Source of the DNA: an uncultured Eubacterium sp.
GTDB lineage: Bacteria; Bacillota; Clostridia; Lachnospirales; Lachnospiraceae
Direction: 5' to 3'
Length of the DNA stretch: 34,812 bases
NCBI GenBank assembly: GCA_945648485.1
Contig: CALZFR010000004.1
Coordinates: 1 to 34,812 of the forward strand
This document shows positions 18,551-26,131 of this stretch, in pieces. The translations under genes and the position numbers were made by a program. Positions within the stretch are counted from its first letter, which is position 1. Every line of letters begins with the position of its first letter. A model generated the notes under the pieces. The model was not told the origin of the DNA, searched no databases, and saw only the letters and a program-made list of their open reading frames with translations.

Positions 18551-18856
18551 ATGAAGAAATTTCGTAATGTCCCAGCGTTGATTACGCTTTTAGCTGGCTT
18601 TGTTACAAGCGTGCTGATGATAATTAACAGGATTCCAATTGTTACATTTCTTTGGACTCTGGCTCTTGTTATGGTGGGGTTCTTCTTTGTGGGGCTGCTT
18701 GTAAGATTCATCCTTAATAAGTTTTTTCAGGAAAAGGATGATGAAAACAAATATAATAATGATAATCCAGAGGAAGGCGAAGAAAACGCCGATAATATGG
18801 ATGGAGCAGAAGAAACTTCCGGGGAAGAAACTTCAGACAGCGAGGGCGTGCAATAA
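18551..18856 (+). CDS. Small predicted 2-TM membrane protein with acidic C-terminal tail, unknown function
   Basis: Two hydrophobic segments (VPALITLLAGFVTSVLMII; FLWTLALVMVGFFFVGLLVRFIL) then D/E/N-rich tail; in-operon between cheD and the sigma factor. Confidence 0.75.
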   Translation: MKKFRNVPALITLLAGFVTSVLMIINRIPIVTFLWTLALVMVGFFFVGLLVRFILNKFFQEKDDENKYNNDNPEEGEENADNMDGAEETSGEETSDSEGVQ

Positions 18857-18877
18857 CTAACAGATGGGGGCTAACAT

Positions 18878-19642
18878 ATGGATGAGTCAAGCAGAGACAG
18901 ATTGTGGCAGAATTATTCAAAAACTCACAGTCCAGAATACAGAGATCAGCTGATATTAGAGTATGCACAACTGGTTAAGCTGGTAGCAGGAAGATTGAGC
19001 ATGTATCTTGGATACAATGTAGAATATGATGATCTTGTTGGATATGGAATTTTTGGACTGATTGATGCTATTGATAAATTTGACTATGGTAAGAATGTTA
19101 AATTTGAAACTTATGCAAGTCTGAGAATCCGTGGTGCAATTCTTGACCAGATAAGGAAGATGGACTGGATTCCAAGGTCTCTTCGCCAGAAGCAGAAAAA
19201 GATTGATGCTGCAATGTCTAAGATTGAGGCGGAGACAGGAAAGGCTGCTACAGATGAAGAGATAGCTGCAGAGCTTGGGATTTCTCTGGATGAATTAAAT
19301 AACTGGCAGGGTCAGGCAAAGATGACTAATCTTGTTTCTCTTGATGAATTTACTGAAGAGGGCACAGAAACAGCAAAGATGGAAGCTGTAGGCAATGCCA
19401 GGTTTGAACATCCTGAAGAAGCCGTTGAAAAAGAAGAACTGAAGAAAATGATTGTTGAGGCCCTTGATACTCTGACTGAGAAAGAAAGGGAAGTTGTGGT
19501 GCTGTATTATTATGAGGAGATGACACTTAAGGAAATCAGTATGGTTCTTGAGGTGTCGGAATCAAGAGTATCGCAGCTACATACTAAAGCTCTCAATAAG
19601 ATGAAATTAAAGCTTGGTGATTACATGGGGATACTTAGCTGA
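18878..19642 (+). CDS. fliA: Flagellar RNA polymerase sigma factor (sigma-28/SigD/FliA family)
   Basis: 'DLVGYGIFGLIDAIDKFDYGKNVKFETYASLRIRGAILDQIRKMDWIPRSLRQ' and 'LTEKEREVVVLYYYEEMTLKEISMVLEVSESRVSQLHTKAL'. Confidence 0.97.
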   Translation: MDESSRDRLWQNYSKTHSPEYRDQLILEYAQLVKLVAGRLSMYLGYNVEYDDLVGYGIFGLIDAIDKFDYGKNVKFETYASLRIRGAILDQIRKMDWIPRSLRQKQKKIDAAMSKIEAETGKAATDEEIAAELGISLDELNNWQGQAKMTNLVSLDEFTEEGTETAKMEAVGNARFEHPEEAVEKEELKKMIVEALDTLTEKEREVVVLYYYEEMTLKEISMVLEVSESRVSQLHTKALNKMKLKLGDYMGILS

Positions 19643-19680
19643 TGAACAGCTGTTAATTATTATATGATGAGAGGGATACT

Positions 19681-21288
19681 ATGAGAAAATGTAAAAGAGG
19701 ATATTTCCAGTTTGAAAACAAGGAAGATGGATTGTATGTTAATGTTTATCCGCCTATGGACGGAAGTAAGGCAGCAGAGGTAGGAGAGGCTGTTTACTAT
19801 ATTGACAAGAAGAGAATCCAGGGCTGTGATATGGCTGTTCTTAATGATGCATTTAAGAAGGGCGCAAGCCAGGAGATATCAGTAAAGGTTTCCTCAGAAA
19901 AACCTTTTCCATGTAGTGAATTTGGTGATTACAGAATCAGCCGTGACTGTATGACTGTTGAGGCTGTTTTCTATCCAGGATTTGTTGATTCTTCGGAGTT
20001 GACCGTTGACGAAATAAAAAGTGATCTTGCAAGCCTCAATGTAACTAATGGTATTATTGAGGAACAGATAACTAAATTTATTGATGAAAGAAATTACTAT
20101 GAGAATTACCTTGTTGCCCAGGGAACAATGCCTAGGGAAGGAAAGGATGGTTCAATCGAGTATAATTTTAATGTGGATTTAAAGCCTACTCCTAAGATGA
20201 ATGATGACGGAACCGTTGATTTTCATACTCTGGAGAATGTAAACCATGTAAAAACAGGAGATATAGTTGCTGTTCTTTATCCAGAGGATAGAGGAGATGC
20301 AGGAATTGATGTTTTAGGAAGATCTGTTTTACCAAGAAAGGTTAAGAGAGTTCTTTTCAGATATGGTAAGAATCTTTCTGTGTCTGAAGATGGAACTAAG
20401 CTTATTTCACAGGTAAGTGGTCATGTACAGCTTGAGGGGGATAAGGTATTCGTTTCTAATTGCCTTGAACTGGTGGATGTGGATGCTTCTACCGGTGACA
20501 TTGATTATGATGGAAGTGTTGTTATCAAAGGTAATGTGCTGGCAGGATTTTCAGTAAAAGCTGCAGGTGATATAAGTGTAAGTGGAATTGTAGAAGGTGC
20601 TACACTTATTTCAGGTGGTAATATTACGCTGAACAGAGGTGTTCAGGGAATGAATAAAGCAGTTATTAAGGCAAAGGGAAATCTTGTTACCAAGTTTATA
20701 GAGAGTGCACAGCTTGTTGAAGTTGGTGGCAATATTGATACGGATTCTATTCTGCACAGTAAAGTTAATGCCAAGGGGAAAATTGTTGCTTCAGGACGAA
20801 ATGGACTCATTGTAGGTGGTGAGGTTAAGTCTGTAGTTCTTGTTCAGGCAAAGAATATTGGCAATGCCATGGGAACTAATACTGTTGTAGGAGTTGGACT
20901 TGATCCTACTGCGAAGAAGAGAGTTGATGAACTTAAGAAGAGTCTTTCTGAACTAGGTGCCAATAAGATTAAACTTAACCAGGTAATGGAAGCATTAAGG
21001 AAGAAACAGGAACTGGAAGGTTCTTTATCTGACGATAAGAGGGAATTTCAGCAGAAGACCATGAGGAATATTATTCTTCTTGAACAGCAGCTTACTGAAC
21101 AGAAGCAGGAACTTGAACAGCTTAGAGAACAGCTGAGTGAAGATGTTAATGCCAGGGTTAGGGTTGAAGGTAATATATATATTGGTGTAAAACTTGTATT
21201 TGGTGAACAGAACTATTTTGTTAAAGAGAAATTTTCATTCTGTCAGTTTGTTAAGGATCATGCAGAGATTAAGTGTCGTTCAATATAG
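19681..21288 (+). CDS. FapA family (DUF342) polymer-like/beta-helix protein
   Basis: 'VLYPEDRGDAGIDVLGR', repeated beta-solenoid-like 'GDIDYDGSVVIKGNVLAGFSVKAAGDISVSGIVEGATLISGGNITL', C-terminal coiled coil. Confidence 0.9.
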   Translation: MRKCKRGYFQFENKEDGLYVNVYPPMDGSKAAEVGEAVYYIDKKRIQGCDMAVLNDAFKKGASQEISVKVSSEKPFPCSEFGDYRISRDCMTVEAVFYPGFVDSSELTVDEIKSDLASLNVTNGIIEEQITKFIDERNYYENYLVAQGTMPREGKDGSIEYNFNVDLKPTPKMNDDGTVDFHTLENVNHVKTGDIVAVLYPEDRGDAGIDVLGRSVLPRKVKRVLFRYGKNLSVSEDGTKLISQVSGHVQLEGDKVFVSNCLELVDVDASTGDIDYDGSVVIKGNVLAGFSVKAAGDISVSGIVEGATLISGGNITLNRGVQGMNKAVIKAKGNLVTKFIESAQLVEVGGNIDTDSILHSKVNAKGKIVASGRNGLIVGGEVKSVVLVQAKNIGNAMGTNTVVGVGLDPTAKKRVDELKKSLSELGANKIKLNQVMEALRKKQELEGSLSDDKREFQQKTMRNIILLEQQLTEQKQELEQLREQLSEDVNARVRVEGNIYIGVKLVFGEQNYFVKEKFSFCQFVKDHAEIKCRSI

Positions 21289-21324
21289 CACGGAGCCCGG
21301 CATCAAAAAAGGGGATGGGATGTT

Positions 21325-21642
21325 ATGAGTGTAAGACCTGTAGATATGCTGATGATGCAGCAGATAAATGAGGTTTCCCATATTAGGCAGGGGGAAACTG
21401 CAAGAACTGCACAGCAACAGACCAATATTGTCAACAACAACCAGAAAGACACAGAGGTTAAATCTGAACAGGTAAATCAGAAGGATAATGTTGATAACCA
21501 GAATAAAAAATTTGATGCAAGAGAAAAAAGTGATAATGAATATCAAGGGAATGGTGGTTCCAATAACCGTAACGGAAAGAGAGAAGATGGCACTGTTAAA
21601 ATCAAGTCATTGAATCACGGTGGATTTGATATTAAAATATAA
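21325..21642 (+). CDS. Small hydrophilic flagellar-operon protein of unknown function
   Basis: 105 aa, ORF in operon after fapA; N-terminal 'MSVRPVDMLMMQQINEVSHIRQ', low-complexity N/Q/K/D middle, C-terminal 'GGFDIKI'. Confidence 0.7.
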   Translation: MSVRPVDMLMMQQINEVSHIRQGETARTAQQQTNIVNNNQKDTEVKSEQVNQKDNVDNQNKKFDAREKSDNEYQGNGGSNNRNGKREDGTVKIKSLNHGGFDIKI

Positions 21643-21662
21643 TTTCGGGAAGAGGAATTGTG

Positions 21663-22694
21663 ATGAACATAATTGAGATTATTATGTTAATTGGCGGTAT
21701 TGCAGTATTTATCGCCAGTTATTTTGTTGGGAATAGAAAAGATAGTGGCAGCGTGGCTGTCCATGTAGATGCGGAATTATCTGAAGAGGATAAGATTAAG
21801 ATTCGAAAACAGGTAGACAGTATTATCAAAGATAAGATTGATAATGTTTCTGAACAGGCTGAAGCTCAGATGGATAAGATTTCAAACACAAAGATGCTTG
21901 AACTTAATGATTATGCTGAGACCATTATGAGTGAGATTAACAGAAACCACAATGAGACAGTTTTTTTGTATGACATGCTTAATGAGAAGGCAAAGGAAGT
22001 AAAGAATACTGTCAAAGATGTTAATATTGCAAAAAAAGAAGTGGACAGCATCCAGATGCATAACAGAAAATCTTTGGAGGTTGATAAATTATCTTCTGAT
22101 TCAGCAGAATTATCTGATGATAAAGAATTATTAAAGGAACCTGTTAAATCAGTTGAAACAAAATCCTATGGTTATAAGAAGAGTACTCCTTCAGGAAGCA
22201 AGGATCTTGCAAAAGAAAGACTGATGGAACTTGTAAGAAAAAGCAATGAGAAGGCAAGAGTGCAGGTAACAGTTGATTCTGCCGGAATTAAAGAGCAGAT
22301 TAATATTCCTGAGGCAGCTTCTGTTGAGAATACAGATGATACGGCAAAGAAAGTATCTAAAGCAAGAAAAACTCCAGAGAAGAAGCCTGTATCTGAAAAG
22401 CAGACAGCTGCGAAGTCATCATCTGCAAAAGAAACAGCTGCTAAGCCGGCATCTGCAAAGTCTTCTACAAAATCATCTTCTTCAAAATCGACAACTTCAA
22501 AATCAACGGCTTCAAAATCTCCGGCTGTAAAGGCGGAGGATATTGCAGCAGATTTTCCAGATGATATGGCAAACAATGACAGAATTATAGAATTAAGCAA
22601 GCGGGGAGTCAGCAATAAGGATATAGCCAAGCTCCTGAATATTGGCATAGGAGAGGTTAAGCTGGTAGTTGATTTGTTTAACAGCTCTAAATAA
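21663..22694 (+). CDS. Membrane-anchored protein with C-terminal HTH-like motif (DUF6115/SwrB-like by architecture and position)
   Basis: N-terminal TM (IIEIIMLIGGIAVFIASYFVG), coiled coil, K/S/T/A-rich linker, C-terminal 'DRIIELSKRGVSNKDIAKLLNIGIGEVKLVVDLFNS'. ATG 21663 preferred over GTG 21660 from SD spacing. Confidence 0.7.
   Translation: MNIIEIIMLIGGIAVFIASYFVGNRKDSGSVAVHVDAELSEEDKIKIRKQVDSIIKDKIDNVSEQAEAQMDKISNTKMLELNDYAETIMSEINRNHNETVFLYDMLNEKAKEVKNTVKDVNIAKKEVDSIQMHNRKSLEVDKLSSDSAELSDDKELLKEPVKSVETKSYGYKKSTPSGSKDLAKERLMELVRKSNEKARVQVTVDSAGIKEQINIPEAASVENTDDTAKKVSKARKTPEKKPVSEKQTAAKSSSAKETAAKPASAKSSTKSSSSKSTTSKSTASKSPAVKAEDIAADFPDDMANNDRIIELSKRGVSNKDIAKLLNIGIGEVKLVVDLFNSSK
22464..22523 (+). 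repeat. Four imperfect in-frame 15-bp tandem units (consensus approx. xcttcaaaatcaacg) encoding (S/T/A)SKS(T/P)-like repeats
   Basis: tctacaaaatcatct / tcttcaaaatcgaca / acttcaaaatcaacg / gcttcaaaatctccg. Confidence 0.85.
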
Positions 22695-22711
22695 CTGGAA
22701 TGAGGATTAAT

Positions 22712-23260
22712 ATGAATTTAAAGTATTATTTAAGAGGACTGGGATTAGGTCTTATTGTGACAACTATTATTCTTTCTGTGTCACGTAATTTTGGAAGTGG
22801 GCAGGATGATAAGAATAATGATGTATCTCAGGTACAGAATTCAACAGGTTCTGTTATTGCTTTTACAAGAGGTCAGGAGGAGACTACTGCTTCTATGGAG
22901 AATGAAACCAGGCAGGAGGAGACCACGAACCAGACAGAACCATCCACGGAAGCATTGACTCAGCCTGAGACTACAAAAGCAGCAGAACCAGAGACTACCA
23001 GCAAGGCTGTTGAACCAACTACCCAGGAACCAACAAAAGCACCTGAAGAAAATGGAAGTGTTACTATAGTAATTAAAGACGTTTATTATGGTACCCAGGC
23101 TGCTGATATATTATATGATGCTGGTCTTATTACAGATAAAAGTGATTTTATCCAGTACCTTATTGCAACAGGATATGGTTCAATCATACAGGAAGGTGTG
23201 TATTCTATCGATAAGGGAGCCAGCTATGAGGTAATTTGTAAAACTATTTCAAGAAAATAA
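22712..23260 (+). CDS. Short membrane-anchored protein with MltG/YceG N-terminal (LysM-like)-type domain; no transglycosylase catalytic domain
   Basis: N-terminal TM, T/E/P-rich linker, C-terminal 'AADILYDAGLITDKSDFIQYLIATGYGSIIQEGVYSIDKGASYEVICKTISRK'. Track start is 22700; ATG 22712 has better SD spacing (GAGG). Confidence 0.7.
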   Translation: MNLKYYLRGLGLGLIVTTIILSVSRNFGSGQDDKNNDVSQVQNSTGSVIAFTRGQEETTASMENETRQEETTNQTEPSTEALTQPETTKAAEPETTSKAVEPTTQEPTKAPEENGSVTIVIKDVYYGTQAADILYDAGLITDKSDFIQYLIATGYGSIIQEGVYSIDKGASYEVICKTISRK

Positions 23261-23273
23261 TTTTTATTTTTCC

Positions 23274-23302
23274 TTGATTTATTTTTAAATGGCTGATATA
23301 AT
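23274..23302 (+). promoter_or_regulatory. Sigma-A-type promoter upstream of rpsB (TTGATT -17 bp- TATAAT)
   Basis: TTGATT 23274-23279, 17-bp spacer, TATAAT 23297-23302; good match to consensus in an intergenic AT-rich region. Confidence 0.75.
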
Positions 23303-23304
23303 AG

Positions 23305-23416
23305 CCAACGTGTGAGAAAACATGCAGGTGGATCTGGCAACTGGTGCCGAATAACGCGTCGGTGGTTGTTGGAGAAGAAAGCTGCAAAAGATTATTTAAC
23401 CAATGGAGGTATTAAA
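23305..23416 (+). promoter_or_regulatory. Structured 5' leader of rpsB (candidate autoregulatory r-protein leader)
   Basis: About 110 nt between promoter and ATG; hairpins CGTGT/ACATG (23309-23324) and GGCA/TGCC (23336-23348); CCAAC 23305-23309 can pair with GTTGG 23368-23372. Confidence 0.45.
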
Positions 23417-24151
23417 ATGAGCGTTATTTCTATGAAACAGTTACTTGAGGCAGGTGTACATTTTGGTCACCAGACAAGAAGATGGAACCCTAAGATGGCT
23501 GAGTACATCTACACAGAGAGAAATGGTATCCATATTATTGACTTACAGAAGTCAGTAGGCAAGGTTGATGAGGCTTACAATGCAATCTCTGACATCGTTG
23601 CTGATGGTGGTACAATTCTTTTTGTTGGTACTAAGAAGCAGGCTCAGGAGGCTATTGCTACTGAGGCTGAGCGTTGTGGTATGTTCTATGTTAATGAGAG
23701 ATGGTTAGGCGGTATGCTTACTAACTTCAAGACAATTCAGAGCAGAATCAACAGACTTAAGGAAATCGAAGCAATGCAGGAAGATGGAACATTTGATGTT
23801 CTTCCTAAGAAAGAAGTTATCGGATTAAAGAAAGAGTTAGAGAAGCTTCAGAAGAACCTTGGCGGTATTAAGGAGATGAAGAAGTTACCAGATGCTATCT
23901 TTATCGTAGATCCTAAGAAAGAGAGAATCTGCGTTCAGGAGGCACATGCACTTGGCATTACACTTATCGGTATTGCAGATACTAACTGTGATCCAGATGA
24001 GCTTGATTATGTTATTCCAGGTAACGATGATGCTATCAGAGCTGTTAAGTTAATCGTAGCAAAGATGGCAGATGCAGTTATAGAGGCTAATCAGGGTGAA
24101 GAGGCAGTTTCAGCTGATGTAGAGACAGAGGAAGTTGCTGAGGAAGCATAA
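23417..24151 (+). CDS. rpsB: 30S ribosomal protein S2
   Basis: '[41 protein letters not shown]'; ATG 23417 after AATGGAGGT (upstream extension to 23312 in the track is not credible). Confidence 0.98.
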   Translation: MSVISMKQLLEAGVHFGHQTRRWNPKMAEYIYTERNGIHIIDLQKSVGKVDEAYNAISDIVADGGTILFVGTKKQAQEAIATEAERCGMFYVNERWLGGMLTNFKTIQSRINRLKEIEAMQEDGTFDVLPKKEVIGLKKELEKLQKNLGGIKEMKKLPDAIFIVDPKKERICVQEAHALGITLIGIADTNCDPDELDYVIPGNDDAIRAVKLIVAKMADAVIEANQGEEAVSADVETEEVAEEA

Positions 24152-24204
24152 TAATTAAGTTTAGTATAATTTATAATGTATAACATATTCGGAGGATATA
24201 TATA

Positions 24205-25137
24205 ATGGCAGCAGTTACAGCAGGAATGGTAAAAGAGTTAAGAGAAATGACTGGCGCTGGTATGATGGATTGCAAGAAGGCTCTTGCAGCTACAGACGGC
24301 GATATGGATAAGGCTGTAGAGTTCTTAAGAGAGAATGGTATGGCTAAAGCAGCTAAGAAGGCTGGAAGAATTGCAGCAGAAGGTATTGTTAAGACACTTG
24401 TTGATGGTAAGAAGGCAGCAATCGTTGAGGTTAACTCAGAGACAGACTTCGTTGCAAAGAATGCAGATTTTAACGCATATGTTGATGACGTTGTAGCACA
24501 GGCTCTTAACACATCTGCAACTGACATTGATGCATTTTTAGCAGAGAAGTGGGTTAAAGATTCTTCTAAGACAGTGGCAGATGAACTTGCAAGCCAGATA
24601 GCTATTATTGGTGAGAATTTAAAGATCAGAAGATTTGCCCAGGTTAATGAGGAGAACGGATTTGTTGCTTCATACATTCACATGGGTGGAAAGATTGGTG
24701 TATTAGTAGACGTTGAGACTGACGTTGTTAACGATGACATCAAGGAGATGGCAAAGAATGTTGCTATGCAGGCTGCAGCTCTTAAGCCAGTGTATACAAG
24801 CAGAGATGAAGTTGATGCTGAGTACATTGAGAAAGAGACAGAGATTCTTACAGCAGCAGCTAAGAATGAGAAGCCAGATGCAAACGATAAGATTATTGAG
24901 GGTATGGTTAAGGGACGTATTTCTAAGGAACTTAAGGAAATCTGCCTTCTTGATCAGGTGTATGTTAAGGCTGAGGATGGAAAGCAGTCAGTTTCTGCTT
25001 ATGTTGAATCAGTAGCAAAGGCAAACAATGCTAAGATTAAGATTAAGGGATTTGTTCGTTTTGAGACAGGTGAAGGTCTTGAGAAGAAGAACGAAGACTT
25101 TGCAGCAGAGGTTGCTGCTCAGATGGCAGGAAACTAA
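24205..25137 (+). CDS. tsf: Translation elongation factor Ts
   Basis: 'VKELREMTGAGMMDCKKALAATDGDMDKAVEFLRENGMAKAAKKAGRIAAEG', 'SETDFVAKN'. Confidence 0.98.
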   Translation: MAAVTAGMVKELREMTGAGMMDCKKALAATDGDMDKAVEFLRENGMAKAAKKAGRIAAEGIVKTLVDGKKAAIVEVNSETDFVAKNADFNAYVDDVVAQALNTSATDIDAFLAEKWVKDSSKTVADELASQIAIIGENLKIRRFAQVNEENGFVASYIHMGGKIGVLVDVETDVVNDDIKEMAKNVAMQAAALKPVYTSRDEVDAEYIEKETEILTAAAKNEKPDANDKIIEGMVKGRISKELKEICLLDQVYVKAEDGKQSVSAYVESVAKANNAKIKIKGFVRFETGEGLEKKNEDFAAEVAAQMAGN

Positions 25138-25149
25138 AGCTTCCCCAAA

Positions 25150-25167
25150 CTAAGAAGTATCTCTTAG
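25150..25167 (+). other. Short stem-loop CTAAGA-AGTATC-TCTTAG in tsf 3' UTR
   Basis: Perfect 6-bp stem, 6-nt loop, no following U-tract. Confidence 0.4.
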
Positions 25168-25194
25168 GAGCGACTATTATATAACGTATGTAGA

Positions 25195-25234
25195 CATCAT
25201 TACCTGTAGTGATATGGGTAATGATGTTTTTTTT
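25195..25234 (+). terminator. Rho-independent terminator after tsf
   Basis: Perfect 10-bp stem CATCATTACC / GGTAATGATG, 12-nt loop, followed by 8 T. Confidence 0.93.
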
Positions 25235-25304
25235 AAATCTACTTCATTTATTTATTATCTTATGATATAATTAATTCAAATTGTGACCTATGGAGGAGAA
25301 TCTA

Positions 25305-26114
25305 ATGGGATTTTTTAAAGATTTTAAGGACGATTTGAATGAGACAGCCAGTGAAATCAATGGCTCAGCTGTATCTGAGAGTACTGAGGATGAGGGATTA
25401 ATGGTCAATACACTTGATACAGCAGATACTTCTGATGCATCATCTGATCCTGAACTTGCCAAGATTGCAGCTGATCTGGCAGCAGATATGGAGGATGAAC
25501 AGGCTGACTCATCTTTTGAAGAGGCTGCCTTGAATGTAGAAGAAACTCTTGCTAAAGAGGCAGAGATTGAAGAAGAAACCGTAGATACTATTGATACAGA
25601 TGCTGATGACAGTGAAGAATCAGCAGGGGTACCAGCTTCGACTAATGAAGAATACAGCGATGAGATTGCTATTATTACATCATGTCTTGTAGTTACAGGA
25701 GATCTTGATTCTGATGGCTCAATTGATCTTTTAGGAACTGTAAAGGGTAATGTGGCATGTAAGGGTAAGCTTACAGTAAGTGGTACAATTGTTGGTGATT
25801 CATCTGCCAAGGAGATATTTGCTAATAGTGCCAAGATTGAGGGTAATGTGTCTGCTACAGGTTCAATTAAGGTCGGACAGGGAACGGTTATTGTAGGTAA
25901 TATTGCAGGAACATCTGCTGTTATTGCAGGAGCTGTAAAGGGTGATATAGATGTTCATGGTCCTGTGATTGTTGATTCAACAGCAGTTATTGTTGGTGAT
26001 ATCAAGTCTAAAACAGTTCAGATTAATAATGGTGCAGCTATTGACGGAAGATGTTCTCAGTGCTATGCAGATATTAATACAGACGAAATCTTTGGTGTGT
26101 TTAAGAATAAGTAA
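25305..26114 (+). CDS. Bactofilin-family polymer-forming protein with long acidic N-terminal extension
   Basis: 'CLVVTGDLDSDGSIDLLGTVKGNVACKGKLTVSGTIVGDSSAKEIFANSAKIEGNVSATGSIKVGQGTVIVGNIAG' beta-helix repeats; ATG 25305 follows GGAGG at 25292-25296. Confidence 0.9.
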   Translation: MGFFKDFKDDLNETASEINGSAVSESTEDEGLMVNTLDTADTSDASSDPELAKIAADLAADMEDEQADSSFEEAALNVEETLAKEAEIEEETVDTIDTDADDSEESAGVPASTNEEYSDEIAIITSCLVVTGDLDSDGSIDLLGTVKGNVACKGKLTVSGTIVGDSSAKEIFANSAKIEGNVSATGSIKVGQGTVIVGNIAGTSAVIAGAVKGDIDVHGPVIVDSTAVIVGDIKSKTVQINNGAAIDGRCSQCYADINTDEIFGVFKNK

Positions 26115-26131
26115 TCAGAGAGGGAAAAGCT

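Noticed and set aside
18788-18795. Perfect sigma-28-type -10 element GCCGATAA about 80 bp upstream of the flagellar sigma gene, possible autoregulatory promoter
   Set aside because: No TAAA-type -35 at the required about 15-bp spacing (AGAG is there) and it lies within the coding tail of the 2-TM protein; likely coincidence.
19645-19654. Perfect palindrome AACAGCTGTT after the sigma gene, possible operator
   Set aside because: 10-bp palindromes are expected by chance at this scale; no second copy or associated promoter seen.
23312-23416. N-terminal extension of rpsB in the ORF track ([35 protein letters not shown])
   Set aside because: S2 proteins start at '[17 protein letters not shown]'; a good SD (GGAGGT) precedes ATG 23417 and the upstream segment is the transcribed leader.
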